DNA from: Primulina eburnea
Lineage: Eukaryota; Streptophyta; Magnoliopsida; Lamiales; Gesneriaceae
Length of the DNA stretch: 64,000 nt
Direction: 5' to 3'
Assembly (NCBI RefSeq): GCF_022965805.1
Contig: NC_133117.1
Span: 8,828,183-8,892,182 of the forward strand
Positions 33,733-44,148 of this stretch are shown here, one piece after another. The notes beneath the pieces were generated by a model. The model made no database searches. It was given only the letters and a program-made list of their open reading frames with translations, and was not told where the DNA came from. A program made the position numbers and the translations under genes. Numbering within the stretch: the stretch's first letter is position 1; each line of letters opens with the position of its first letter.

Positions 33733-33934
33733 GCCTGCAGTTTAAAGGAACGCGAAAAGCCTTTCCCCCTTTTCATTCTGCAATTTCCTCAAATCCCTAA
33801 CACATCCTCTCGCCCCTTCTCGTTTTCTTGCAGCGAAATCCTCCACAGATTCGGACTCCAGCACCGTGCGCACACTCCTCCGTAAGAATCAAGTGGCTTC
33901 TTCACTCCAATCACCCTCTCCATCATCAAACACC

Positions 33935-35020
33935 ATGGCTCCCAAGAAACAACGAGGTAATCCTGGCTCCTCCTCTTCTTCTTCATCATTTGATAAACAT
34001 CTTTTTGTGAGTGAGGCGGCTAGGGCTAGATATGATAATGCCAAGATTCACAGAAACCACATAGCTGAGAGGGGATTCCATCGACAATATGAGGATAGAC
34101 ACATAGGGACTCGTGTGGAATTGGAAAGGCGTGGATGGGTAAATTTTGGTAATCAACCTAAGGCGGCGGTGGTCTCGGTGGTTCGAGAATTCTACGCCAA
34201 TGCGGCGGAAGGGAGAGATGGTACGGTTTTCGTTAGGGGTAAACATGTACCGTGTGACTCGGTTACGATTAATGCACTATTAGAGACAGCTGAAGTTGAC
34301 GATTCTCGCTTCGCGGCATTAGTCGCCGACCCAAATTATGATATGATTCTCGAAGCGTTATGCCATCCGATTGTGATGTGGAAACCGTTGGGCGGATCGC
34401 CAAGCTGTTTTGACGAGAAATACTTGAAAGCTGAAGTTGCCATGTGGTATTTATTTGTGGCCCGAAGGATGATGCCAGTCTCGCATCAGAGCGAGGTGCA
34501 AAAGGAACGAGCGGTGCTACTTTTTCCTTTGAGCCAAGGATATGACATAAATGTGGCCAAACTTATAACTTCTCAGATCATGTTGAGTGCTCACAACAGC
34601 CACATCGGTCTTTTCTTTTCGACCATCATATCCGAGTTGTGTGCACGGGCGGGGGTTGTTTTCCGAGACGACGAGGAGTGGCTTCAACCGATGAAGCCAA
34701 TTTGTGGGGAGGATGAGCGGCGGAAGAGGGCAAAACGACAGATGGACTTCCCCAATCAGGAGGAGGAAGCTGGTGGATCAAGAACTGCCGTCCCTCGTCA
34801 CCCACAACCCCGTAGGCGTACTCAGAACGAAAAGATTGATGAGGGTCTTGCCTTCATGGCTCACCAGGAGCAGGTCAACACCAACGTCGTGGCACATCTT
34901 GCCCATCTCGACTCCATGATGCGCACCATGCTCATCCACGGGGGCGTAGACCCCGGGACCATCCCACCGCCTCCGTCATTTATTCCCCCCTACCAGTTTC
35001 AATATGACTATCTTCATTAG
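33935..35020 (+). CDS. Env-position ORF of Athila-like element E
   Basis: Open for 362 codons from MAPKKQRG at 33935. An upstream in-frame ATG at 33866 exists, but the MAPKK start is preferred because it begins the basic, serine-rich N-terminus. It contains the conserved plant retrotransposon block around FVSEAARARYDNA, GFHRQYED, RRGWVNFGN, VVREFYANAAEG and VFVRGKHVPCDS, then a C-terminal region rich in Arg/Lys and Pro. No signal peptide or clear membrane segment is seen, so an envelope role is not supported by sequence. In Athila elements the ORF at this place is of unknown function. A TAG at 35018-35020 precedes a further in-frame stretch ending in TGA at 35070. Confidence 0.75.
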   Translation: MAPKKQRGNPGSSSSSSSFDKHLFVSEAARARYDNAKIHRNHIAERGFHRQYEDRHIGTRVELERRGWVNFGNQPKAAVVSVVREFYANAAEGRDGTVFVRGKHVPCDSVTINALLETAEVDDSRFAALVADPNYDMILEALCHPIVMWKPLGGSPSCFDEKYLKAEVAMWYLFVARRMMPVSHQSEVQKERAVLLFPLSQGYDINVAKLITSQIMLSAHNSHIGLFFSTIISELCARAGVVFRDDEEWLQPMKPICGEDERRKRAKRQMDFPNQEEEAGGSRTAVPRHPQPRRRTQNEKIDEGLAFMAHQEQVNTNVVAHLAHLDSMMRTMLIHGGVDPGTIPPPPSFIPPYQFQYDYLH

Positions 35021-35072
35021 GGGGATGCAGCAGGAGTGCCACCGCCGGAGCACGACGAGGAGGAGCCTTGAT

Positions 35073-36286
35073 CAGGGGAGTTCACTGTTTCCCCTTCCTT
35101 GCACTTTTGTTTCTTTACTGCTTTCTATTTTCTTTCTTACCGTTATTTCCGTCTGACATGTTTTAGCATTTATTTTTCTGTGTATGAATTTGTGTTTGCA
35201 CTTCTGTGCAATGGGGACATTGCACACTTTTAGTATGAGGGGGTGGTCATTTTCATATTTGTTGTCTTTCGTATTTGTCTTGCATGAGTGTCATTTGATG
35301 GTGAAATTAGTCAATTGGTAGCCAGTGATGATTTTGGGCTAAATGAACTTCATGTTGCTTAGTCTTATCACTCGTTATGAATCCCCCGGTGTTTTGAATT
35401 ATGTTTATGCACATATAGTGGATGTTGATAGTGGTGTCAATGACATTTAAGTTCAAAATAATCAGTGAGGGGAACTGGAGAAACATAAGATGCGAGTAGA
35501 ACTTGAATGAGTGCCTGTTGAAATGAGTGACTAACGAGTGGCATGAACTCGAGTAGAAAATCAAAAGTATTCCTCAAACATCCTTCATCCCAATCATGCA
35601 TAGGACCTAAAAATTCATCCCTAGGCCAGATAAATAAACATGCCCTATATCCAAAGCCTAGGGAGTACGCATGAGAAAACTATGCAAAAAAAAAAATGGA
35701 ATAGAAAAAGGGGATGTAAGGTGAGGGGGAGCCAAAAAAGGATGAAATCCTATCCTAAGGCTAAAAAGATGGAGATGTAAGGTGTTGAGGAATGTCGGAG
35801 AAAATTTCTGACAAGTGCATAGTGAAAATGATCTATGTACTCCCCATCTTTCTGAACCACTTGAACACTTATGGCCATTGACTACCTACATTTTGTTGCT
35901 CAACTATGAAACTCTACAACTTTATGTGTTTACTGGTTGGTCCCAAATAGAAACAAGACTCAGAAAAGAGAAACTTGCATTGACTGGTTGATTCGGCAAC
36001 CCACGTGATTTGCGAATAAAACTGTCTGAAACACAAACTAGAAAAATCCACAGCACACACGACCACACCTTTTGGAAAAATACAATTGTGTTGTGAGGTT
36101 TTGAAAGGGGTAGTAATGCATGTTGTGATGTGACTAAGTGGATGTAGTTCACAAACCCGCTGAGACAGGAGATGTCAGTTTGCTACTTCACCATCAGTTT
36201 AGTTATTTTAATACTCTCCTTTTGTGTTTGTTTCATGTCTTAGTTGTGGTTGTTAACCTATTTTGCTTGAGGGCAAGCAAAAAGTT
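35073..36286 (+). other. 3' untranslated region of element E
   Basis: No coding sequence. It contains the ATGGGGACATTGCACACTTT and TATGAGGGGGTGG phrases at 35210-35250, the latter a near copy of the polypurine tract found again at 36287. An A-rich run lies around 35680. Confidence 0.6.
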
Positions 36287-36299
36287 AGTATGAGGGGGT
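36287..36299 (+). other. Polypurine tract of element E
   Basis: AGTATGAGGGGGT immediately before the LTR start TGATAGG. Confidence 0.8.
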
Positions 36300-37796
36300 T
36301 GATAGGTGTGGTTTTTACGTGTTTTAGTGCATTAGTTTGTGTGTGTTTGCATTGTGCATGCGTCCATTTCATTTACATTTTGTTCATTTTAGAGTAAGCA
36401 TATGCATTTGATCATTTCTTACTTGTGCGAGACAAATTTGCAGGTAAAACGACCGGAGAACCGAAATTGGAGCGAAATATGCAATCGAAAAAGAAAATGA
36501 GCAGAAAAGGTGGCGCCCGAGCGGTAGAAAACAACCGCCCGAGAGCGAGAGGTGAATGCCAAAGGTGATGTCCAGAACATGTCGCGCTCGGGTGGTAATT
36601 TTCTACCGCCCGGGCGCGAGATTTATCTTCCGAAGAGCCAACTTACCGAAGACTCAGTGCTCGGGCGGTAATTTTCTACCGCCTGAGCGTGAATGCCGCA
36701 TTCTCCAAGCAGAATTACAAAAGATGTGGCGCTCGAGCGGTAATTTTCTACCGCCTGGGCGCCGCTTATTTTTGGAAATAATTCTTGGCCGATTCCTTAC
36801 CTTATGGGCGGAAGGTAGATGATATGGGGAGGATTTTTGGACGAAAAAAGGACATTCAGACATAATTTCAGAGCCACCACAAGCTTTGGAGAGCATTTTG
36901 CACTTGGAGTTGAAGATTTGAAGATTTTCGGGCGTCGTTCTTTGCGATTTTTGTCACGCCTAATATTTCTAATCTAGTTTCTATCATTTAAACTTTGTTT
37001 TGTTTATTTCTAATATGAATTCTAGTAGCTAACTTTAAATATTTGTTGGGATTTAAGGAGATCCTACCCCAAACTTTGTTTTAATTAATTTATATTTCGA
37101 TTGCTGCATTATTCTTGATTATACTATTGTTTTATCGTGTTGTTAGAGCGTAACTAACTCTAACAACGTTTTTATATTGCGAGTGAGTTCGAGAGAATAA
37201 CTTGTGATAGGAACGAGTAGTATAATCTGTGGATCTAAAATTTACATAGATATATGAAATTGGATACGCGCCGATAGTCATAGTCTGATAGGGCGAAAAC
37301 TAGAGGATTTCATAGATCGAAATGCGATTTACTCTTGATAAATAATTAAAGACATTTAATTACTTCATTGAGTAGAATTAGTTTGACATAGCTCGAGAGA
37401 GTGTGTTCAATTGAATAGAAAATCCTGTCGGAAGCATACAATCACTATCGAACGAATTAATTAATTAACGAGAGGTAGGTGAACTGATATTCCCAACAAA
37501 TTCATTTCTCATTGAATTTTAATCAACCATTTTAGATATTATAGTTCATTATTCAATTCTTGACTCATTTTATTTGCATGTTTATTTAAGTATAGTAGTA
37601 ATAATCAATCAACCAATTTTCGTTGCTAAAGATTAAATAACTGAAAATAATAATTGTTAAACACAGTTTTCAGTGGAACGATACTTGTACTCACGTCTAT
37701 TATACTATTACTTGACATCGTGCACTTGCGATTAATTTTGAGCATACAAAATAATATTTTTACTGAGGATTCCACAGTGTAAGTTTTGCTCGATCA
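36300..37796 (+). repeat. 3' LTR of element E
   Basis: Begins TGATAGGTGTGG after the polypurine tract and ends CTCGATCA at 37796, where copia F coding sequence begins. About 1497 bp. Its closing part (ACTTGACATCGTGCACTTGCGA) resembles that of the solo LTR at 41258-42653, which confirms it as an LTR. The partner 5' LTR is absent. Confidence 0.85.
36512..36765. repeat. Four GC-rich hairpin modules in the Athila-like LTR
   Basis: Units near 36512, 36580, 36656 and 36728, spaced about 70 bases, each a version of GCGCTCGAGCGGTAATTTTC plus its inverted half TACCGCC(C/T)GGGCGC. The open frames that cross them are by-products of the repeat. Confidence 0.82.
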
Positions 37797-38240
37797 GTTC
37801 TCTTTGCCTTTTTCCACAAAACCTTCTGGCTGGAGCATATAGATTTCTTCTTCAAGATCTCCATGAAACGCCGTTTTCACATCTAACTATTATAGATGTA
37901 GGTCAAACACCGTACATAATGCCAGAACTACTTTGACTGTTTAAGCTGAACCACGTGAGAAAATATCTCATTGAAGTCAATGTCTTCTTTTTGAGCATAC
38001 CCTTTTACCACTAATCTAGCACGATACCGCTCCACTTGGTTATTGCCATCACGCTTGATCTTATAGACCCATCTGTTACCAATGGCTTTCCTTCCTCGTG
38101 GTAGTGTAACAAGATCCCAAGTTTTATTCATGTCTAATGCCTCCAATTCTTCTTGCATTGCTATCATCCACAAGGATACATCCGAGCTTTGAGTAGTCTC
38201 GTGGAAACTCGATGACTCACCATCCTCTGATAATAGACAA
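37797..38240 (-). pseudogene. Copia F reverse transcriptase, N-terminal part
   Basis: 38173-37928 is open: MQEELEALDMNKTWDLVTLP, GRKAIGNRWVYKIKRDG, YRARLVVKGYAQKEDIDF. The sequence then continues in another frame with the conserved D-VKTAF-HGDLEEEIYM block and stops inside the following phrase at 37797. The catalytic YVDD box and RNase H are absent from this copy. Confidence 0.85.
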
Positions 38241-39300
38241 TATGCAATGTTGCTTTCAGTGACATAATCTGAAAGCCAACCTGGTGGTCTTCTTGTCTCG
38301 AGTTGACTGCCTCACATTGAAAACCTCAAACTCAACATGTTCTTGTTCTTTGTGCTCTGGTACTACTTCACAAGAATGTTGACCTTCGTCCGTCTTATTT
38401 TCCACCTGAAAAATAGTAGTTTCTGAATTCAGTGTGCCTTTGTCTCCCTTTACTTTATCTTCCTCGAAGATAACATCTCTGCTGATGACAAGCTTGTGAA
38501 CAGTAGGATCCCACAAGCGAAACCCCTTTACTTCATCAGCATAGCCCAAGAAGATACATTTTCTGGATTTCGAATCCAACTTCGATCTTTCTTGCTCATT
38601 GTACAGAACGTACACATGACTTCCAAATGTATGCAAATGAGAATAATCTGTCGGCTTCCTGGCCCACATCTCCATCGGAGTCTTCAGATCAATAGTCACT
38701 GAAGGAGAACGATTGATAATATAACAAGTGGTTTTGACTGCTTCTGTCCAAAATGATTTGTCTAGACCCGGAGTCCTCAACATAGCTCTTGTTCTGTCCA
38801 ACAAGGTTCTATTTATCCGTTCTGTCACTCCATTCTGTTGAGGTGTGTAAGCCGTCATGAATTGTCTTTTGATGCCTTCATGTTGATAATATGTATCAAA
38901 TTCGTCACTGATATATTCTCCTCCATTGTCAGTTCTCAAACACTTGATTTTATTTTCAGAATCAATTTCAACCCGCGCTTTGAAATCTTTGAAGATTTGG
39001 AAAGCGTCTGATTTCTTCTTGATTGGATACACCTAACATCTCCTAGAGAAATCATCAATGAACGAGACAAAGTATCTCGCTCCTCCTAGGGATACAACTG
39101 ATGCTTGCCAAACATCCGAATGAATCAGCTCCAATATACTTTTTCTCTTGGCAGTAGAAGTGCCAAACTTTAATCTTTGTTGTTTACTGGTAACACAATG
39201 TCCACAAAAGGGTAATGACACTTTTTTAAGTCCCGACAGCAGCTTCCGTTTTGAGAGAATTTTCAACCCCCGTTCTGATTTATGTCCGAGCTTTCTATGC
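38241..39300 (-). pseudogene. Copia F integrase
   Basis: 39266-39033 ends the GAG-pre-integrase and opens the core (CGHCVTSKQQRLKF zinc region, ELIHSDVWQ first Asp, YFVSFIDDFSRR). It closes with a TAG where relatives have Trp. 39032-38256 carries CLRTDNGGEYISDEFD (second Asp), TPQQNGVTERINRTLLDRTRA (Glu) and the C-terminal SRKCIFLGYADEVKGFRLWD block. Apart from the one nonsense codon the integrase is nearly intact. Confidence 0.9.
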
Positions 39301-39878
39301 CATTACACTGTTAATTCTTCTCCTGAAACAATTGATGCAACAACTAGTTCTGCCTCTTTGTGTGTTTCTCCCAAAAGTACATACAGATTTACAGCAACGT
39401 TTCCGCCTTCATAACTTCAAGCGCGCCTTTCACAATTTTCATGATCTCATTCTCGATACGTGTTTTGCACCCGATGTCATCCAATTGCCCAAAGGACAAA
39501 AGATTCTTCGTCAGTCATTTCACATGTCGTACCTCCTGTATGGTGCGAATAGTGCAATCAAACATTTTTATTTTGATAGTACCGACCCCAACGATTTCCA
39601 ATGCATGATCCTCCTGAGACTGGTTCATAATGATCAAACCATTCTCTTCGAGACGTCATGTGCCATGTCGCTCCTGAATCCATAATCCATGTGTCACAAA
39701 ATTTGTGTCTGTCTTCTGCAACAGTTGCTGCTTCGCTGAATCATATTTCACCATCGCCTGAAGTACTGGCCACATTTCCTTGAGAACTCTTGTCGATACT
39801 CGTACACTCTTTCTTGAAGTGCCATTTACTGCCACATTTAAAGCAGTAAATATTTTTCTTCTTAATTCTCGACTTTAA
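39301..39878 (-). pseudogene. Copia F protease/zinc-knuckle region, heavily decayed
   Basis: Read on the minus strand, this interval lies between gag and integrase, where the copia zinc knuckle and aspartic protease belong. Near 39820-39845 a Cys-rich CFKCGSKWHF-like phrase is visible, and W-M-D-S-G-A-like codons occur near 39670. No frame remains open across it. The plus-strand open frames in the same interval are shadows. Confidence 0.6.
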
Positions 39879-40556
39879 TCAACCTTGTCTTTGGCTCCCA
39901 CTGGAGTCACGGTCCATAAATCTTCCTCTTATCATCGGTAAAGTCTCTGCCTGCTTCGAGGTTACCAAACTATCTTCCTTATTCTTGCGCCAGATTTCTT
40001 CTCTGAGAACCGCAGTTAAGACATCGTCGAATCTTAGAAAACCCCTAAGAATATTGTTGGTTATGTTGATAATAAGTTGATCATATGAATCTGGCAGACT
40101 TTGAAGTAGAAGCTCTGCACGTTCATTTTCCCTTATTTTATGCCCCATAGAAGTGAGTTGGGAAAATAGAGTATTCAGTGTGTTGATATGGTCGGTCATC
40201 GATGATGATTCCGCCATCCGAAGAGTATAAAGCCTTCTCTTTAGGAAAATCATGTTGTGTAATGACTTGACCTCGTACATCTTTGTCAGAGTATCCCAGA
40301 TAACTTTTGCTGTTTTTATCTCAGAGATACTTGATAATATTTCGTCTGTTATAGCCAAGTGTAAATTGACGACATCATTATCATTCATCTCATTCCACTT
40401 TCCATCGTCCGTAATTTCCATCGGTCTATCTCCAATAGCCGCCAAGAAATTCTCATTTCTTAAAACTGCTTGTATCTTTATTTTCCATAGCATAAAATTG
40501 CTTCCGTTGAACTTTGCTATCTTATACCTGCCCGCCAGTATGTCTACAACAATTTA
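39879..40556 (-). pseudogene. Copia F gag
   Basis: 204 open codons from 40493, with an in-frame lead-in (KIAKFNGSNF) extending to about 40556. It has the copia gag core: MLWKIKIQAVLRNENFLAAI, EILSSISEIKTAKVIWDTL, HNMIFLKRRLYTLRM, and LLQSLPDSYDQLIINITNN. The true start is unclear because the codons upstream of the lead-in are degenerate. Gag would form the copia particle. Confidence 0.85.
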
Positions 40557-40679
40557 GTAGACTGAACAAAAATAATCCCGCCTTAATTCAAAAATCTCAA
40601 AAAATCTTTTCTGATGTGGAAGATCAGTTTAGGCTGCAATCATATAGCATACTTAGAATTTTAAAAAAATTTAAACCAA

Positions 40680-40692
40680 GGCTCTGATACCA
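40680..40692 (-). other. Primer binding site of copia F
   Basis: The minus strand TGGTATCAGAGCC lies two bases from the LTR end. Confidence 0.9.
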
Positions 40693-40694
40693 CT

Positions 40695-41140
40695 TGTTGG
40701 TCCCACTTGCGGTAATTTTAGATAATAAAACCCAAAAATAAAGAATAAACCAGACACTGAGATTTACGTAGAAAACCCCTAAAAATTATTAGGGTAAAAA
40801 CCACGGGCAAGATGAAAAGAATTTCACTATAATATTTTTATGGTGTACAACTCACTCACTGTGTTTCCAAAGAGAACACACACTCTCTTAATACAGGAGA
40901 ACAAACACCTCACAAATATTATAGAACTGAGCACTTAAATGCTATAAGATGAGAGAAAACTCGAAGAATGGATGATTTCAGAATGAAAGGAAGAGATATA
41001 TTTATAGAGCTCCTTGTCCGTTTGAAGACGCGTATAATACGGGTCTTCCATCTTCTATATGAAATTTCCACGAAATTTCTGCCAACCAAGTTTTCAAGTT
41101 CTTCAGCCCCCTTTCTTTGAATTCTTTGTCGACAGAAGGC
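40695..41140 (-). repeat. 5' LTR of copia F (outer edge approximate)
   Basis: The inner edge is set by the primer site and a CCAACA terminus. A minus-strand CTATAAATATA box lies near 41000. The outer TG terminus is not certain; a TGTCGAC start near 41133 is the best candidate. No second LTR is available for comparison. Confidence 0.6.
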
Positions 41141-41257
41141 ACAAATGCAAACAATCAACGAATTTAGCTGGATCAGCTTTCTGCTTGGGTGTCAAAAGAT
41201 TTCCTTGGCGAATGGTGTAAACTAAGGTATGTGCATCTTTTTTGTATTAAGTGTAGT

Positions 41258-42653
41258 TGATAAGTGCAAGAATTGCACTTAATTTATACGTTAATCCATC
41301 TGATTTATGTTGGTTTTGAGCAGATTTATGCTTGGTTTTTGTTGTTTTTGTGTAGTGCAGGGGATATACAAATATGGGATGGTTTAGAGAAATCAGAGAC
41401 GTTTTTGGGCGTAAAACAGCGAAAGATTCAGAGCCGCAGCGCCACAATGTGCGAAAGAGAAGCGCCGCAGCGCCACTTACTCAGCGTCGCAGCGCCAGCG
41501 TGCCGAGAGACAAGCGCCTAGGCACTGCCCAAGCAGCGCCGTGGTGCCTCACTGCGTTATGACAAGCGCCTAGGCGCTAAGGAACAAGCGCCGCGGCACT
41601 AATACTCACAAACGACGGGCGCCTAGGCGCCACTTACTCAGCGCCGTGGCGCTAATGTTGGTGAAACACGACTAAATGGGCTTCGACTTACGGCCCGGAC
41701 GAGGGAATAAAAGAAAGACAAGGGTTCAGAAATCAGGGACGCCGTTTTTGGAGAAGAAATCAGGGAGAAAATTCGGAGCAAAGGCGAGACGAAGGAAGAG
41801 ACGCGAAAATCGACGACAAAGACGAAGAGCGACGAATCTGGGGACAGAGAAGACACTTCGGAGTGGTTATCTGTCCTTTCGTATTTATAATTTCTCGTAT
41901 TTCAATGTCTAAAACTTTGAACATTCATTGTTTTTATTTCAAAGTCGTCATGAACTAATTTTCTAGTCTAGAGAATGACGTAGCTTTGTGGAAACGATAA
42001 TTTGACTCGGTTATTTATATGACTGAATTCATTTTTTGTTTAATTGTGTTTCTTTGTATTGATTTGATTGCAATTTATTGGCCATAAATTGTATGATGTC
42101 TGATTAGTTCTACAACTCGGGAGAGGGACTAGGATTATAGATCATTAGAGACACATCGTTAAATGTTTATAGCGTTCGGAAGACGTATAACTTTAGCGAT
42201 GCTTATGTAAGAACATTGTTTTTATCAATTAAACTTAGATTTTTATTAGGAATAATTGAATCGAAGTTTGATAGATACAATTTATTCGTCACTTGGGAAA
42301 GGGAGAATAAAATAATTAAGTGTTCTTGGTCATTAAATAATTGGAATTCAGGAATATAAATTCAACTTGGGATAATTGTCGTGAAAACTTAGTGAAGTCA
42401 TTTCTCTAGATAATTTCTCTGCTTGATATTTTCTTCAATCCGGTATTAGATTAATTATTTGTTTTCAATCTATTATTTTAAGTAAATCAACCATTTTATC
42501 GAATTGTCTAGATAAATTTTGGACTATTTTAATTACAAACACTGATATACGTTTTTACAAACACTCTTCGTGGGATCGACACTCGTATTCAAATATACAT
42601 TTTACTATAACTTGACGTTGTGCGCTTGCGAGCAATCAATAAAACACGCAACA
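41258..42653 (+). repeat. Solo Athila-like LTR with target-site duplication
   Basis: Starts TGATAAGTGC and ends CACGCAACA. GTAGT lies immediately on both sides (41253-41257 and 42654-42658), a perfect 5-bp target-site duplication. The closing part matches the LTR of element E in pattern (CTTGACGTTGTGCGCTTGCGA). A cluster of GCGCC-type palindromic modules occupies 41430-41655. Length 1396 bp. No internal element sequence remains, as expected after recombination between two LTRs. Confidence 0.9.
41430..41655. repeat. GC-rich palindromic modules in the solo LTR
   Basis: Repeated AGCGCCGCAGCGCCAC, AAGCGCCTAGGCGCT and GCGCCGTGGCGC units in an otherwise AT-rich LTR. The position within the LTR is equivalent to the hairpin cluster of element E, but the sequence is different. 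Confidence 0.8.
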
Positions 42654-42658
42654 GTAGT

Positions 42659-42894
42659 AATGTCTTAACAAGGTCACCGGAACTTGTGTAGCCCTGATCA
42701 CATTTCTTGCTACATCAAGCAACCGTCTGTATGTGCCCACCGTTAATGCCATAGAAGTGATTTGAGTCGTCTCTCTAGAACAATCAACAATAAATCTCAT
42801 TGTGATTGTTCCAATTCAAGCTCCTGCATATTTACATTGCAACGTTTTAGTCTCACCTTTATGGATCCAACAAACAATTAGGATGATGTAGGGG
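42659..42894 (-). other. Possible continuation of a gene fragment, no clear frame
   Basis: On the minus strand a stretch with codons for SMALTVGTYRRLLDVARNVI and VPVTLL is readable, but frames change. It may belong to the same decayed gene as 42895-43110, cut by the solo LTR. Nothing firmer can be said. Confidence 0.3.
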
Positions 42895-43110
42895 CTATAA
42901 CTGTTGATGGACTGGAGACACGGTGATGAAAAACGATGAGATATGCTTGTGATAAACATTTTGCTTCAGCCACCTAGTCCATGTTGTCAAAACTCGTTCA
43001 TATGCTTGGGATAGTTCAACCTCGTCGTATTCTATTGATCCTGCAGCAAATGGCCCTTTTATGTTCCATGAAACCAAAAATTCCAATTTCCATTTGATAT
43101 CATCAAACAA
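42895..43110 (-). pseudogene. TBL/PMR5-like gene fragment
   Basis: 71 open codons include AYERVLTTWTRWLKQNV followed by SSFFITVSPVH. This resembles the segment of trichome-birefringence-like (TBL, DUF231) cell-wall O-acetyltransferases where an AL-TWARWVD-N stretch precedes FFR-YSP-H. The Arg of the usual FFRGYS is absent. It is only a small internal part of a protein normally several hundred residues long, and no other exon is recognised nearby. Identification rests on this one block seen by eye, so an unrelated origin remains possible. Confidence 0.45.
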
Positions 43111-43649
43111 ATGAGGATGATGGCATAAATAGGACCAACATAAATGATGTGTGCTTCATAGTTGTGGATGTGGAAAGTTTAAATTTTTCTTGCCTCCTAC
43201 TTAAATTTGTCGAGTATTTTGTTTGACGACAAATATTTGAGATACCAAATTTTTTTTGTTTCTGGGTTAATTGATATAGTGTTATCGATACTTAACATGA
43301 GTTTAATGTCGGGGATAATCATCCACCATATGTAAGTATTAAAGACTAGAATATCTGTATCCTTCAAATGGAATCCATGCTTGGAAATGTATTATGTCAT
43401 TTTGTTCTTTGGGATATGCTGTGATTTCGTGGATCATCTGAATTTGATTAAACCAGGATTGGCGCCGTAAAATTCAATTGTAGCATTATAATGCTACACA
43501 TTACAAATTCAATGTTAAATCTAAAGAAAAATTGTTAGATTGAAAAGTCCACTGTCATTATTTGGTTGAAGTGATATAAAGCTTTATGTTTTAAGAGAGA
43601 TATATGGGTTTATGCCGGTATTAAAAAAAAATTCCCCACCCTACTTCAA
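43111..43649. other. AT-rich DNA without recognisable gene
   Basis: No open frame or repeat that I can support. Confidence 0.5.
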
Positions 43650-44108
43650 ATGTTATAAAAAGGAAGAATTAATTAGGACCCCGACCATGCCAGTCCAAGA
43701 ATCCGACAGACAGAACCCCGCCACCTGTCGCAACTTCAATTTGGTGGGATAGAAAATAATGTAGGACCTAGCTTTTAAGGTGATACCTCATGGATGAGCC
43801 CATTACCCCTGGCCCATCCTTAGCCCAAATGGAAGACAGGCCCATCAAGAGCCCATGTAACCTCCTATAAATACCAGGTTTATCGTATGATTTATTCATT
43901 CACTATATTATTTTTCAGCAGCACCCTTAGCTGCTCCCCCTTATATCCTCAGTCTCTAACTTGAGCGTCGGAGGGGCTAGGCTGAGACACCCTCCCGACC
44001 CCTTTTTAACAGTCTTCTTCGTGATTTCAGGCTCAGGGCGAATTCGAAGCCTGTGTCTGGACTAGTGACACTTGCTGGAATCGGACCCTAAATTTTTCGT
44101 GAGTATCA
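43650..44108 (+). repeat. 5' LTR of element G (left edge approximate)
   Basis: The right edge GAGTATCA at 44108 lies just before the primer site. A CCTATAAATACC box lies at about 43864. AGCAGCACCCTTAGCTGCTC at 43917 forms a small stem-loop. The left TG terminus was not determined. Confidence 0.6.
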
Positions 44109-44110
44109 CT

Positions 44111-44126
44111 TGGCGCCGTCTGTGGG
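44111..44126 (+). other. Primer binding site of element G
   Basis: TGGCGCCGTCTGTGGG, a sequence widely seen after the LTR of plant Tat-type elements. It differs from the tRNA-Met type used by A to F. The tRNA was not assigned. Confidence 0.75.
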
Positions 44127-44148
44127 AAGTTTGAGCTGAGACGTAAAT

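Larger units (their letters stand above)
29045..37796 (+). mobile_element. Athila-like Ty3/gypsy retrotransposon E (5' end missing)
   Basis: Plus-strand order: end of gag, protease, RT/RNase H, integrase, a non-coding stretch with GC-rich hairpins, an env-position ORF, long 3' untranslated DNA, polypurine tract, LTR. The CDLGAS protease, the KDHFPLPFIDQMLERLAGH RT block and the ORF between integrase and the 3' LTR are characteristic of the Athila lineage. The 5' LTR and most of gag are absent. The right LTR edge sits inside a copia RT gene (element F), so E appears to have inserted there. Confidence 0.88.
37797..41140 (-). mobile_element. Ty1/copia retrotransposon F (Tork/Tnt1-like), truncated
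   Basis: The minus-strand order is LTR, tRNA-Met primer site, gag, zinc knuckle/protease region, integrase, start of RT. It ends at 37797, where the LTR of element E begins. The TDNGGEY and QQNGVTERINRT integrase blocks and the ALDMNKTWDLVTLP RT start resemble Tork/Tnt1-type copia. The 3' part of F is not present on the far side of E within the window. Confidence 0.87.

Noticed and set aside
36556..36896. Open frames with LPPERE-type repeats in the LTR of E
   Set aside because: They are generated by the GC-rich hairpin modules on both strands.
39148..39685. Plus-strand open frames over copia F
   Set aside because: They overlap minus-strand integrase and protease remnants and show no independent similarity.
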